Shown piece by piece: positions 51,485 through 61,192 of a stretch of 64,000 nt of DNA; position 1 is the stretch's first letter, and the number at the start of each line of letters is the position of its first letter. The stretch is from UBA5066 sp046331465 (GTDB lineage: Bacteria > Acidobacteriota > Thermoanaerobaculia > UBA5066), in the NCBI GenBank assembly GCA_046331465.1, contig JAXLQV010000001.1, positions 372,001 to 436,000 on the forward strand, given 5' to 3'. The notes under the pieces are model-generated. The model saw nothing but the letters and a program-made list of their open reading frames with translations. It was not told the DNA's origin and did no database searches. The position numbers were made by a program, and so were the translations under genes.

Positions 51485-53404
51485 ATGTGCGGAATCGCGG
51501 GGCTGTACGGCCACGGGGACCCCGGGGGCCGGGTGGACGAGCGGGTGCTCGCCCGGATGGCGCGGAGCCTCGCGCACCGAGGGCCCGACGGCGAGGGCTT
51601 CTTCGTCGACGGCGCGCTGGGCCTCGCGCACCGGCGCCTGTCCATCGTCGACCTCACCCCGACCGGCGCGCAGCCGATGGCGACGGAGGCGGGCGACGCG
51701 GTCATCACGTACAACGGCGAGCTGTACAACCACCTCGAGTTCCGGCCGCTGCTGGAGGCGAAGGGGGTGCGGTTCCGGGGAACGTCCGACACGGAGACGC
51801 TTCTCTACCTCCTGAAGCTGTACGGGCCGGACGCCCTTGAAGAGTGCGCCGGCATCTTCGGGCTCGCCTACTGGGACGTGAAGGCGCGCCGGCTGCTCCT
51901 CGCCCGCGACCCGATGGGCGTCAAGCAGGTCTACTTCCGCGACGACGGGAAGAGGATCGCCTTCGCGAGCGAGATCAAGGCGCTCTTCCACGTGCCGGGC
52001 GTCCCCCGCGAGGCGGACGGCGAGGCGCTCAACGAGTACGTCCACTTCCACGCGCCCCTGTCTCGCAGGACGCTCTTCAAAGGGGTCGAGCAGCTCGCCC
52101 CGGGCGAGTACCGGCTCGTCTCCGAGAGGGGCTCCCGGTCGAAGGTCTACTGGCAGCTCGAAGGCTTCGAGCCGGCCCCGTCGAAGCCCGAGGAGACGGT
52201 CGAGCGGCTCTCGTCTCTCCTCGGGCGCGTGGTGCGCGAGCAGCTGATGTCCGACGTGCCGGTGGGCGCGTTCTTCTCGGGCGGCATCGACTCGACGGCG
52301 GTGGCGTCGTTCGCGAAGCGGACCGGGACGCCCATCCGCTGCTTCGGGGTCCACTTCACGGGGCAGGGGGTCATCGACGAGCGGCCGTTCCAGGAGGCGG
52401 CGGCGAAGGCGCTCGGCCTTCCGCTCGAGCTCGTCACGCTCTCCGGGACCGACTTCCCCGCGGAGATGGAGAGCCTCCTCTACCAGCAGGACCAGCCGAT
52501 CATCGGGCCCGCGATGATCCCGATGTACCACGTGAGCCGGCTCGCGGCCTCGCGCGTGAAGGTCTGCCTCGGCGGGCAGGGGGCCGACGAGCTGTTCGGG
52601 GGGTACGCGCGCTACGCGATCGCGCACCCGGCGAGGGTCGCCTCGGGGGCCGTCTTCGGCGGGCGCGGATCGAAGGGGAGTGGCGAAGCGGCGGGCGTGG
52701 GTGGGAACCTCTTCCGGCAGCTGGCCGACGGGAGGGTCCTGCGGCGGCTCGTGTCGAGCGGGCTCTCGTCGAGCGACTGGCGGCGGCGGTATTTCAACAG
52801 CTTCGCTCACGTGGCCGACGAGACGTGGAAGCCGCTCTTCCGGGGCGCCTCGTGGTACTCGAGGCAGAGGGCCTGGACCGCCTTCGCGGAAGGGCTCGAG
52901 GCCTCGCCGGCCAGCGACCCGGGCGACCGGCTGATGCACTGGGACCAGCGGACGTACCTGCCGGGCCTCTTCGCTCAGGACGACCGGATGAGCATGGCCT
53001 CGAGCCTCGAGTCGCGCGTGCCGCTCGCCGACCCCAGGGTCGCCCGGTTCGCGGCCCACGTGCCGTTCGACCAGAAGATGTCGGCCGGCGCCTCGAAGTG
53101 GGTGCTGCGCAAGGCGGTGGCCAACGTCATCCCGGAGTGGGTGCTGAACCGGCGGAAGGTGGGTTTCGACACTCCGGCCGAGCGCTGGATGCGGACGACG
53201 CACCGCGGCTGGCTGAGCGACCTCTTCGAGAGCCCGGCTTCCGGCCGGCTCGGGCTCGTGGACGGCCGGGCGGCGGCCGCGTTCGTCGCGCGCGACGAGG
53301 AGCCGGGCTGGTTCCCGGCGGTGTGGAAGCTGACGTGCCTCGAGGTCTGGGCGCGGGTGTTCCTCGAGCGCGACCCCGCCGGAAAGGTGCCGCTTGCTGC
53401 CTGA
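51485..53404 (+). CDS. asnB: Asparagine synthase-like glutamine amidotransferase (AsnB family)
   Basis: It transfers ammonia from glutamine to an ATP-activated carboxylate. It has 639 residues. The Cys2 nucleophile (MCGIAGLYG) is in place and the class II amidotransferase domain covers about 1-190. The ATP pyrophosphatase motif SGGIDS is at residues 265-270, and CLGGQGADELFGGYARY and DRMSMASSLESRVPLADP follow. In a glycan locus such genes often amidate uronic acids (the WbpS case) rather than aspartate. It lies seven bases after the bi-domain gene and overlaps the heparinase-like gene by 11. Confidence 0.9.
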   Translation: MCGIAGLYGHGDPGGRVDERVLARMARSLAHRGPDGEGFFVDGALGLAHRRLSIVDLTPTGAQPMATEAGDAVITYNGELYNHLEFRPLLEAKGVRFRGTSDTETLLYLLKLYGPDALEECAGIFGLAYWDVKARRLLLARDPMGVKQVYFRDDGKRIAFASEIKALFHVPGVPREADGEALNEYVHFHAPLSRRTLFKGVEQLAPGEYRLVSERGSRSKVYWQLEGFEPAPSKPEETVERLSSLLGRVVREQLMSDVPVGAFFSGGIDSTAVASFAKRTGTPIRCFGVHFTGQGVIDERPFQEAAAKALGLPLELVTLSGTDFPAEMESLLYQQDQPIIGPAMIPMYHVSRLAASRVKVCLGGQGADELFGGYARYAIAHPARVASGAVFGGRGSKGSGEAAGVGGNLFRQLADGRVLRRLVSSGLSSSDWRRRYFNSFAHVADETWKPLFRGASWYSRQRAWTAFAEGLEASPASDPGDRLMHWDQRTYLPGLFAQDDRMSMASSLESRVPLADPRVARFAAHVPFDQKMSAGASKWVLRKAVANVIPEWVLNRRKVGFDTPAERWMRTTHRGWLSDLFESPASGRLGLVDGRAAAAFVARDEEPGWFPAVWKLTCLEVWARVFLERDPAGKVPLAA

Positions 53405-55487
53405 CCTCGTCCAGGAGCTGCGTGAGCTCGGCCTGCGCGGCTCGGCGTTCCGCATCGGCTGGGAGCTGAAGGCGCGGACCGGGCTCAAGGGCCGGCGGAG
53501 CGCGCTGCGCGGGGCGCTGGCGCCTCCGCAGGTCGAAGACGCCGGCCCGGCCTGGACGGCCCTCCTGCCGTTCGCCGAGCCGCGGGCCGTGGCCGACGCG
53601 ATGCGGGGGCTCATCCCGCGCGGCGACCTGGACCGGCTGAGGGCCGTGGCGCACGCGGCGATGAAGGGCCGGGTGGTCTGCTTCGGGCGCTGGGAGGCCG
53701 ACTTCGGCGATCCGGTGAACTGGCACCGGAATCCGGTGACCGGGTACCAGCGCGACCCGTCGGTCTACTGGTCGCGGGCGCTCGAGGAGGCGGACGGTAC
53801 GAGCGAGGTGAAGTTCGTCTGGGAGGTCGCGCGCTTCCCGCAGGCCTACCACGCCGCGCGGGCCGCGGCGTTCTTCCCGGAGGATGCTCCTCTCCTCGCC
53901 GGGGCGCTCTTCGCTCAGGTGCGCGCCTTCGTGCAGGCGAACCCGCCCGGCTTCGGGGCGCACTGGGCTTCGGGGCAGGAGATCGTCTTCCGCCTCCTCG
54001 CGTGGCTCTTCGCGCTCGACACGCTCTTCCTGGGAGAGCAGATCGGAAGCGAGGCGGCGGGAGTGGTGAAGGACGCGCTGCGGACGGGAGTGGGGCACGT
54101 CCGCGACCACGTCGACTACGCCCGGCTCGCCGTCTACAACAACCACCTCATCGCCGAGGCACTGGGCCTCTTCGCCGCGGGGACTCTGCTGCCCGGGACG
54201 GCGGCGATGCGGAAGCACCGCGACGCGGGGCGCGACATCCTCGACGACGAGTCGTGGAGGCAGTTCTACCCGGACGGCGCCTACATCCAGCTTTCCCACA
54301 ACTACCACCGGGTCGCCCTCCAGGGAATGCTCTGGGCGCTCCTCTTCGCACGTTCGGGAGGCGAGGGGGCGCCGGCCCCGTGGGTGAAGGCGGTCGAGAG
54401 GTCGGTCGACTTCCTCTTCGCGCACCAGAACCCCGGGGACGGTCGCCTGCCGAACTACGGCTCGAACGACGGCGCGCTCCCGGGCGTCTTCTCCACGTGC
54501 GACTTCTCCGACTTCCGCCCCACCCTCCAGGCGGCGAGCCTGGCGACGCGCGGCGAGCGGCTCTACGAGCCCGGGCCCTGGGACGAGGAGGCGGCGTGGC
54601 TCCTCGGCCCGAAGGCGCTCGAGGCGAAGCTCGCGGCGCCGCGGCGGCGGTCGGTCTCGTTCGGCGAGACGGGCTTCCACGTCCTCAGGAGCCGCACGGA
54701 CGAGGGGACGTTCGCGACGTTCCGCTGCGGGACGATCCGCGACCGCTTCTCGCAGATCGACATGCTCCACGTCGACCTCTTCTGGAAGGGGCTGAACGTC
54801 CTCGCGGACGGCGGGAGCTACCTCTACAACGGCCCCCGCGAGTGGCACGACCACTTCATGGAGACGGCGAGCCACAACACGGTCACCGTGGACGGCCTCG
54901 ACCAGATGAAGCACTTCCGGAAGTTCAAGTGCCTCTACTGGACGGAGGCGAAACTGCTCGGCTTCCGCAGGGAAGGGCCGGTCGCGCTCGCCTCGGGCGA
55001 GCACTACGGCTACCGGCGGCACCCGGGAGGGTGCGTCCACCGGCGCTCGGTGGCGCTCCACGACGGGGGCGCGGGGGTCGTCGTCGACACCGTGACCGGC
55101 GAGGGGCGGCATCGCGTGCGGCTGCACTGGCTCCTCGGCGAGTTCCCGCACGAGGAGGGAGAGGCCGCGGGGCGGGTGGCGCTCTCGACGCCGGAGGGGA
55201 CGTTCCAGGTGGGAGTCCTCGGGCCGGAAGGGGCCCGGATGGGCTTCAGCGTGGCGAAGGGCGCCGACGGCCCTGCGCGCGGCTGGCTCTCGCGGTACTT
55301 CGGCGAGAAGGTCCCGGTGCCGAGCCTCGCGGGCGAGGTCGACTCCGAGCTTCCGCTGCGCTTCGTCACGGTGTTCGGCCCCGGGACGCTCGACGTGATC
55401 CGCAGCGCGGGGTCGGTCGTCGTCGAGTCGGAGGCGGGCCGACTCGCCGTGCGCCTCGGCGGGGACGGCCTCCTCTCGCCGGCGTAG
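53394..55487 (+). CDS. Heparinase II/III-like protein (alginate lyase family)
   Basis: It has 697 residues. The N-terminal alpha/alpha-toroid part has VNWHRNPVTGYQRD, NNHLIAEALGLFAAG and FYPDGAYIQLSHNYHRVALQ. The C-terminal Heparinase II/III domain has VDLFWKGLNVLADGGSYLYN and WHDHFMETASHNTVTVDG near residues 482-499. Family enzymes cleave uronate-containing polysaccharides by beta-elimination. No signal peptide is seen, so a cytoplasmic role, perhaps an intracellular modifying enzyme rather than a secreted lyase, should be considered. The TTG start (11-base overlap, GGAAAGG upstream) is the only one before the conserved part. Confidence 0.87.
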   Translation: MLPDLVQELRELGLRGSAFRIGWELKARTGLKGRRSALRGALAPPQVEDAGPAWTALLPFAEPRAVADAMRGLIPRGDLDRLRAVAHAAMKGRVVCFGRWEADFGDPVNWHRNPVTGYQRDPSVYWSRALEEADGTSEVKFVWEVARFPQAYHAARAAAFFPEDAPLLAGALFAQVRAFVQANPPGFGAHWASGQEIVFRLLAWLFALDTLFLGEQIGSEAAGVVKDALRTGVGHVRDHVDYARLAVYNNHLIAEALGLFAAGTLLPGTAAMRKHRDAGRDILDDESWRQFYPDGAYIQLSHNYHRVALQGMLWALLFARSGGEGAPAPWVKAVERSVDFLFAHQNPGDGRLPNYGSNDGALPGVFSTCDFSDFRPTLQAASLATRGERLYEPGPWDEEAAWLLGPKALEAKLAAPRRRSVSFGETGFHVLRSRTDEGTFATFRCGTIRDRFSQIDMLHVDLFWKGLNVLADGGSYLYNGPREWHDHFMETASHNTVTVDGLDQMKHFRKFKCLYWTEAKLLGFRREGPVALASGEHYGYRRHPGGCVHRRSVALHDGGAGVVVDTVTGEGRHRVRLHWLLGEFPHEEGEAAGRVALSTPEGTFQVGVLGPEGARMGFSVAKGADGPARGWLSRYFGEKVPVPSLAGEVDSELPLRFVTVFGPGTLDVIRSAGSVVVESEAGRLAVRLGGDGLLSPA

Positions 55488-55489
55488 CG

Positions 55490-56713
55490 ATGCACGTCCT
55501 CCTCATTCACCAGGCCTTCGCGGGACCGAACGAGCCGGGAGGGACCCGGCACTGGGAGCTCGCCTCCCGCGCGCTCGGGAAGGGGCACCGCTTCACGGTG
55601 GTCGCGAGCGACGCGAGCTACCTGACGGGGCGCGCCGCGGAGGCCGGGGAGGAGAACGCGACGCCGGGACTGAGGATCGTGCGCGTCCGGACGCTGCGCA
55701 CCCTCCACAGGAGCTTCGCCTGGCGCGTCGCCGCCTTCCTGGGCTTCATGGTGACTTCCACGGTCCGGGCTCTCGCCGTGCGGAAGGTCGACCTCGTCTT
55801 CGGCACGAGCCCGCCCATCTTCCAGGCCGTGTCGGCCTGGCTCGCGTCGGCGCTGAAGCGGGTGCCGTTCGTCCTCGAGATCCGCGACCTCTGGCCCGAG
55901 TTCGCGGTGGACATGGGCGTCCTGACGAATCCGGCTCTCGTCCGGCTCGCCCGGTGGCTGGAAGCGTTCCTCTACGCGCGGGCCGACCTCCTCGTCGTGA
56001 ACTCGCCGGCGTACCGCGACTACCTGCTGAGGCGCGGGATCCCCGGGGCGAAGGTCCGCTTCGTCCCGAACGGCGTCGACGCCTCGATGTTCGATCCGGC
56101 CGCGCGCGGCGAGGGTCTGCGCCGGGAGTGGGGCTGCGACGGGAAGTCCGTGGCGCTCTACGCGGGGGCGATCGGCCCCGCGAACGACATCCCGACGCTC
56201 CTCGGCGCGGCCGAGATGCTGAAGGACGAGCCGGGCATCGCGTTCGTCCTCGTGGGCGACGGGAAGGACCGGCCGAAGCTCGAGGAGGCGGCGCGGGCGA
56301 AGGGCCTCGCGAACGTGCGTTTCGCCGGGACGCTCCCGAAGCGCCGGATGCCCGAGGCGCTCGCGGCCTGCGACGTCGGCGTCGCCATACTGAAGGACAT
56401 CCCGATGTTTCGGACGACCTACCCGAACAAGGTCTTCGACTACATGGCGGCGGGCCGGCCGACGGTCCTCGCCATCGACGGCGTGATCCGCGCCGTGGTC
56501 GAGGAGGCGGACGGAGGAACGTTCGTGCCGCCCGGGAACGCGGCGGCCCTCGCGCAGGCGGTGAAGGCGATGGCGGCAGACCCGGCGCGGAGGGCGAGCA
56601 TGGGCGCCTCGGCACGGGCGTTCGTGGAGAGCCATTTCAACCGGGACGACCAGGCCGAGCTCTTCGTCCGGTCGCTCGAGGAGGCCCTCGAGGGCGGGGC
56701 AAGGGTCGCGTGA
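55490..56713 (+). CDS. Glycosyltransferase family 4, WbuB-like
   Basis: It has 407 residues. HQAFAGPNEPGGTRHWELAS near the N-terminus and EIRDLWPEFAVDMGVL are typical of WbuB-like GT4 enzymes. The donor domain has VALYAGAIGPANDIPTLLGA, FVLVGDGKDRPKLEEAARAK and TYPNKVFDYMAAGRPTVLAI. WbuB relatives add N-acetylfucosamine-type sugars, usually as an early step. Here it precedes the PglC-like initiating enzyme, so it may add the second sugar. It starts two bases after the previous stop. Confidence 0.9.
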   Translation: MHVLLIHQAFAGPNEPGGTRHWELASRALGKGHRFTVVASDASYLTGRAAEAGEENATPGLRIVRVRTLRTLHRSFAWRVAAFLGFMVTSTVRALAVRKVDLVFGTSPPIFQAVSAWLASALKRVPFVLEIRDLWPEFAVDMGVLTNPALVRLARWLEAFLYARADLLVVNSPAYRDYLLRRGIPGAKVRFVPNGVDASMFDPAARGEGLRREWGCDGKSVALYAGAIGPANDIPTLLGAAEMLKDEPGIAFVLVGDGKDRPKLEEAARAKGLANVRFAGTLPKRRMPEALAACDVGVAILKDIPMFRTTYPNKVFDYMAAGRPTVLAIDGVIRAVVEEADGGTFVPPGNAAALAQAVKAMAADPARRASMGASARAFVESHFNRDDQAELFVRSLEEALEGGARVA

Positions 56714-57324
56714 GCCTCTACAGGGAAGGCGGAAAGCGGGCTTTCGACCTCGCCGCGGCGCTGGCGGGGCTCGTCCTGGCGAGCCCCGTCCTTGCGCTCG
56801 CGGGACTGGGCGTGGCGCTCGCGCTCGGGACGCCGGTCCTCTTCCGGCAGGAGAGGCCGGGTCGGGGCGGCCGGCTGTTCCGCATCCTGAAACTCCGGAC
56901 GATGAGCGACGCGAGGGGGGGCGACGGGCGACTCCTTCCCGACGCGGAGCGGCTCGGCCCCTTCGGGCGGTTCCTCCGGGCGACGAGCCTCGACGAGCTG
57001 CCGGAGCTCTGGAACGTCCTGAGGGGCGAGATGAGCCTCGTGGGGCCGCGGCCACTTCTCGTGGAGTACCTGCCGCTCTACGACGTGAGGCAGGCCCGGC
57101 GCCACGACGTGCGGCCGGGGATCACGGGCTGGGCCCAGGTGAACGGGCGGAACGCGCTGACGTGGGAGCAGAAGTTCGAGATGGACGTCTGGTACGTGGA
57201 GAACCTGACCTTCGGCCTCGACCTGAGGATCCTCTGGCGGACGCTCGTCGCGGTCGTCCGGAGGGAAGGGATCTCCGCGGCCGGGGAGGCGACGATGCCG
57301 AAGTTCACGGGGACGGCGTCGTGA
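56710..57324 (+). CDS. pglC: Initiating sugar-phosphate transferase (PglC/WcaJ C-domain type)
   Basis: It transfers a sugar-1-phosphate to undecaprenyl phosphate to start the glycan. It has 204 residues, the small monotopic form without the multi-helix N-domain. KRAFDLAAALAGLVLASPVL is the reentrant helix, VLFRQERPGRGGRLFRILKL then RTM and TSLDELPELWNVLRGEMSLV then GPRP contain the catalytic Asp-Glu pair (LDELPEL), and VRPGITGWAQVNGRN is the usual end block. The GTG start overlaps the GT4 stop. Confidence 0.92.
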   Translation: MSLYREGGKRAFDLAAALAGLVLASPVLALAGLGVALALGTPVLFRQERPGRGGRLFRILKLRTMSDARGGDGRLLPDAERLGPFGRFLRATSLDELPELWNVLRGEMSLVGPRPLLVEYLPLYDVRQARRHDVRPGITGWAQVNGRNALTWEQKFEMDVWYVENLTFGLDLRILWRTLVAVVRREGISAAGEATMPKFTGTAS

Positions 57325-57348
57325 GGGGCGAGATGCGGGAGGCGAGGC

Positions 57349-58020
57349 ATGACTGACCGAAAGCGGATTGTCGTCGTCGGTGCCGGAGGCTTTGCGCGCG
57401 AAGTCCGCTGGCTCATCGAGGAGATCAACGCCGTCCGTCCTCGATTCGATTTCCTCGGCTACGTCGTTTCCGACCTGGCGAAGCTGGGTGAGCACGACTC
57501 GCGGGAAGCCGTGCTCGGTGACCTCGGGTGGCTTCGAGCAGCGAAAGGGCACGTCGATGCTGCCGCGATCGGGATAGGCAATCCCGCGGTGCGCCTGCGT
57601 CTCTCCGAAGAGCTCGTCCATGCGTGCCCCTGGCTGGACTGGCCGTCTCTCGTCCATCCTTCCGTGAGGTTCGACTCGACGTCGTGCAATGTTGGCCGCG
57701 GAGCCCTTCTCTGCGCTGGGACGATTGGAACGGTCAACGTCTCTTTCCAGGACTTCTGCCTCGTGAACCTCTCCTGCACGATCGGGCACGAATCAGTCGT
57801 CGGCCGCGGCTCGGTCCTGAACCCCACGGTGAACATCTCGGGCGGCGTTTCGATTGGCGAAGGCGTGCTGGTCGGAACCGGGGCGCAGATTCTTCAGTAC
57901 ATCGCCGTCGGAACGGGAGCGACGGTGGGCTCCGGGGCGGTCGTGACCAAGGACGTCCCGCCCGCGACGACCGTCGTCGGAATTCCCGCGAAGCCGCTCC
58001 AGAGGGCCTCGCAGGCGTGA
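57349..58020 (+). CDS. pglD: UDP-sugar N-acetyltransferase, PglD/NeuD type
   Basis: It acetylates the amino group made by the next enzyme, giving a UDP-2,4-diacetamido sugar. It has 223 residues. The N-terminal Rossmann-like VVVGAGGFAREVRWLIEEIN binds the nucleotide-sugar. The left-handed beta-helix starts near residue 105, with the catalytic-type His in NLSCTIGHESVVGRGSVLNP and closing VGSGAVVTKDVPPATTVVGI. Composition is somewhat lower in GC than its neighbours. Its stop overlaps the aminotransferase start. Confidence 0.87.
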   Translation: MTDRKRIVVVGAGGFAREVRWLIEEINAVRPRFDFLGYVVSDLAKLGEHDSREAVLGDLGWLRAAKGHVDAAAIGIGNPAVRLRLSEELVHACPWLDWPSLVHPSVRFDSTSCNVGRGALLCAGTIGTVNVSFQDFCLVNLSCTIGHESVVGRGSVLNPTVNISGGVSIGEGVLVGTGAQILQYIAVGTGATVGSGAVVTKDVPPATTVVGIPAKPLQRASQA

Positions 58021-59150
58021 AGCGCGTCTACCTCTCCCCGCCGCACCTGACGGGCCATGAGAAGCCGCTCGTCGACGATGCGTTCGCCTCGAACTGGGTC
58101 GCGCCGCTGGGGCCGCACGTCGACGCGTTCGAGGTGGAGGTGGGCCGCCTGCTCGGCGTCTCCCACGCGGCGGCGCTCTCGTCGGGGACGGCCGCTCTCC
58201 ACCTCGCGATGCGCCTCCTCGGCGTCGGCCCCGGGGACGAGGTGCTCTGCAGCTCGTTCACGTTCAGCGCGTCGGCAAACCCGATCGTCTACGAGGGCGG
58301 GAGGCCCGTGTTCGTCGACTGCGACGCGAGCTGGACCATCGACCCGAACCTCGTGGAGGACGAGCTGCGGGCCGCCGCGGCCGCGGGGCGGCGGCCGAAG
58401 GCGCTCGTGGCCGTCGACCTCTACGGGCAGACGTGCGACTACGAGGCCCTCGAAGGGCTCTGCGAGAAGTACGGCGTTCCGCTCGTGGAAGACGCCGCCG
58501 AGGCGCTCGGCGCGACGTGCCGGGGGAAGGCCGCCGGGAGCTTCGGGAAGGCGGGCGTCCTCTCCTTCAACGGGAACAAGATCATCACGACGTCGGGCGG
58601 CGGGATGCTCCTGTCGAACGACCGGGAGCTGATCCGGAAGGCGCGTTTCCTCGCGACGCAGGCCCGGGATGCCGCGCCGCACTACGAGCACTCGGAGATC
58701 GGCTTCAACTACCGGATGAGCAACGTCCTCGCGGCGCTCGGCCGCGGGCAGCTGGCGACGCTCGGCGAGCGCGTCGCGGCGCGCCGGGCCAACTTCGAGG
58801 CCTACCGCGCGGCGCTCGGCGACCTCCCCGGGATCGGATTCATGCCCGAGGCGCCGTGGGGCGTCTCGAACCGGTGGCTCACGTGCGTCACCGTCGACCC
58901 GGCGGCGTTCAGGGCGACGCGGGAGGACGTGAGGCTCGCCCTGGAGGCGGAGAACATCGAGGCCCGGCCGGTGTGGAAGCCGATGCACCTGCAGCCGGTG
59001 TTCGCGGGGTGCCGGGCGCTCGGCGGAGACGTCTCCGGGCAGCTCTTCGCGGAGGGGCTCTGCCTGCCGAGCGGGTCGAGCCTCGCGGAGGCCGACAGGG
59101 GGCGCGTGATCGACGTCGTCCGGATGGTCGGAACGGAGGTCAGGTCGTGA
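58017..59150 (+). CDS. pglE: DegT/DnrJ/EryC1 aminotransferase, PglE type
   Basis: A PLP aminotransferase placing an amino group on C4 of a UDP-4-keto-6-deoxy-HexNAc. It has 377 residues. SSGTAALHLAMRLLGVGPGD binds PLP phosphate, DLYGQTCDYEAL and EDAAEALGATCRGK follow, and the PLP Lys sits in LSFNGNKIITTSGGGML. The C-terminal RPVWKPMHLQPVF is typical of the family. GTG start with four-base overlap, and four-base overlap into the dehydratase gene. Confidence 0.92.
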   Translation: MKRVYLSPPHLTGHEKPLVDDAFASNWVAPLGPHVDAFEVEVGRLLGVSHAAALSSGTAALHLAMRLLGVGPGDEVLCSSFTFSASANPIVYEGGRPVFVDCDASWTIDPNLVEDELRAAAAAGRRPKALVAVDLYGQTCDYEALEGLCEKYGVPLVEDAAEALGATCRGKAAGSFGKAGVLSFNGNKIITTSGGGMLLSNDRELIRKARFLATQARDAAPHYEHSEIGFNYRMSNVLAALGRGQLATLGERVAARRANFEAYRAALGDLPGIGFMPEAPWGVSNRWLTCVTVDPAAFRATREDVRLALEAENIEARPVWKPMHLQPVFAGCRALGGDVSGQLFAEGLCLPSGSSLAEADRGRVIDVVRMVGTEVRS

Positions 59151-61192
59151 GCGAAACGAACGGTCGGACCGTTGCGGGGGGCGGCGTGGGCCGCGGCTGG
59201 AGGAAGTTCCTCTCGAGGCGCGTGCAGGTGGCCATGGACGTCTGCGCCATCGCGGCCGCCTTCTCGCTCGCCTACGTCTTCCGGTTCGACTTCGCGATCC
59301 CGCCCTCCTACGTCCACGGTCTCCTCGTGCAGCTGCCGTGGGTGATCGTGATCCAGGTCGCGTGCCTCGTCGCCTTCGGCATCTACAACCTCATCTGGCG
59401 CTACGTCGGCCTCGCCGAGCTGCGGCGGTTCGTGGCGGCGTCGGTGGCGGGAGCGGTGCCCCTGCTCCTCGGGCGCCTCGCGTTTCCCGACGTGCTGGCC
59501 GACTTCCGCGTTCCCGTCTCGATCACCCTCATGACGGCGGCCTTCGGCTTCGGCGGGGTGCTCGGTTTGCGGGTCCTCCGCCGCATCGTCTACGAGCGCT
59601 TCGAGCGCGAGTCGACGGCGCGCGACCGGCGGCGCCAGGTGCGGAAGCCCGTCCTCCTCGTCGGCGCCGGGCGCGCGGGGGTCCTCGCGGTGCGCGAGAT
59701 CTTCGGCCGCGGCGACGTCGACATCGAGGTGAAGGGATTCGTCGACGACGACACGGAGAAGGTCGGCTCCGTGATCGGCGACGTGAGGGTGCTCGGGACC
59801 GCGGAGGAGATCCCGCGGCTCGTCCGCGAGCTGGGAATCGACCACGTCGTCATCACGATCGCGAAGGGGTCGCGCGCCGACATCCTGCGGATCGTCGAGA
59901 TCTGCGACAGGGTGCCGGTGAAGGTGAGGATCGTCCCTGGGCTCTACGACATCCTGCAGGGCCGGGTCGCCACGAACCCGATCCGCGACGTGGAGATCGA
60001 GGACCTCCTCGGGCGCGAGCCGGTGAAGCTCGACGCGGAGGCGCTGCAGGGCTTCCTGGGCGGGAAGACCGTGATGGTGACGGGGGCCGGAGGCTCGATC
60101 GGCTCGGAGCTGGCGCGCCAGGCGGCGCGGTACGACCCGGGGCGGCTCCTCCTCGTCGAGAGGTCCGAGCCCTTCCTCTTCCAGGTCGAGCAGGAGATGA
60201 AGAGGCACTTCCCCGCGACCGAGGTCGTGCCCCTCATCGCGGACGTCGGCGACGAGGACCGGATGCGGCAGGTCTTCGTGAAGTACCGCCCCGAGGTCGT
60301 GCTGCACGCCGCGGCGCACAAGCACGTGCCGATGATGGAGGGGAACCCGTGCGAGGCGGTGAAGAACAACGTCCTCGGCACGAGGCTCCTGGGCCAGGTG
60401 GCCGCGGAGGCGGAGGTGGAGACGTTCGTCCTCATCTCCACCGACAAGGCCGTGAACCCCAGCTCGGTGATGGGCGCGAGCAAGCGCGTGGCCGAGCTGG
60501 TCGTGCAGACCCTCGAGGAGAAGCACGAGACGAAGTTCGTCGCGGTGAGGTTCGGGAACGTCCTCGGCTCGACGGGCTCGGTCATCCCGATCTTCAAGGA
60601 GCAGATCCGCCGCGGCGGGCCCGTGACGGTGACGCACCCGAGGATGACGCGCTACTTCATGACGATTCCCGAGGCGGCCCAGCTCGTGCTGCAGGCGGGG
60701 GCGATCGGCGAGGGGGGCGAGATCTTCATCCTCGACATGGGGGACCCCGTGCGGATCATCGACGTGGCGCGCGACATGATCCGGCTCTCGGGGCTCCGGC
60801 CCGACGAGGACGTCGAGATCCAGATCACGGGCCTCAGGCCGGGCGAGAAGCTCTTCGAGGAGCTCGCGACGACGGACGACCGGGTGGAGAAGACCCGGCA
60901 CCCGAAGATCTTCGTCGGGAAGATCCCGAGGATGACGCCGGCCCACGTGGAGGCCGGGGTGGAAGCCCTGGTCGCCGCGGCGCGGCGCGGGGACGGCGAC
61001 GAGGTCCGCCGCGCGTTCCGCGAGCTCGTGCCCGAGGCGAAGCTCGGCCCGGGGAACGGCGGGAAGCCGGAGCCCGACACCGACGAGCTGCCGCCGGAGG
61101 TCGTCGAGGCCGCCCGCGCGGGCGCCGGAGAGGGCGCGAAGGTCATCCCGCTCCGGAAGGGCCACCGGGGAAAGCAGGCGGGGGCGAAGTGA
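59147..61192 (+). CDS. pglF: Membrane-bound UDP-GlcNAc 4,6-dehydratase, PglF/WbpM/CapD family
   Basis: It makes UDP-4-keto-6-deoxy-GlcNAc (or its epimer), the first step to bacillosamine or FucNAc. It has 681 residues. Four membrane helices occupy about residues 25-150, a first Rossmann domain starts at LLVGAGRAGVLAVREI near 168, and the SDR domain at VTGAGGSIGSELARQAARYD near 311. The Asp/Lys-type active segment is STDKAVNPSSVMGASKR near 431-447, with GNVLGSTGSVIPIF after it. Which of inverting or retaining chemistry applies cannot be read off with certainty. Confidence 0.92.
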   Translation: MSETNGRTVAGGGVGRGWRKFLSRRVQVAMDVCAIAAAFSLAYVFRFDFAIPPSYVHGLLVQLPWVIVIQVACLVAFGIYNLIWRYVGLAELRRFVAASVAGAVPLLLGRLAFPDVLADFRVPVSITLMTAAFGFGGVLGLRVLRRIVYERFERESTARDRRRQVRKPVLLVGAGRAGVLAVREIFGRGDVDIEVKGFVDDDTEKVGSVIGDVRVLGTAEEIPRLVRELGIDHVVITIAKGSRADILRIVEICDRVPVKVRIVPGLYDILQGRVATNPIRDVEIEDLLGREPVKLDAEALQGFLGGKTVMVTGAGGSIGSELARQAARYDPGRLLLVERSEPFLFQVEQEMKRHFPATEVVPLIADVGDEDRMRQVFVKYRPEVVLHAAAHKHVPMMEGNPCEAVKNNVLGTRLLGQVAAEAEVETFVLISTDKAVNPSSVMGASKRVAELVVQTLEEKHETKFVAVRFGNVLGSTGSVIPIFKEQIRRGGPVTVTHPRMTRYFMTIPEAAQLVLQAGAIGEGGEIFILDMGDPVRIIDVARDMIRLSGLRPDEDVEIQITGLRPGEKLFEELATTDDRVEKTRHPKIFVGKIPRMTPAHVEAGVEALVAAARRGDGDEVRRAFRELVPEAKLGPGNGGKPEPDTDELPPEVVEAARAGAGEGAKVIPLRKGHRGKQAGAK

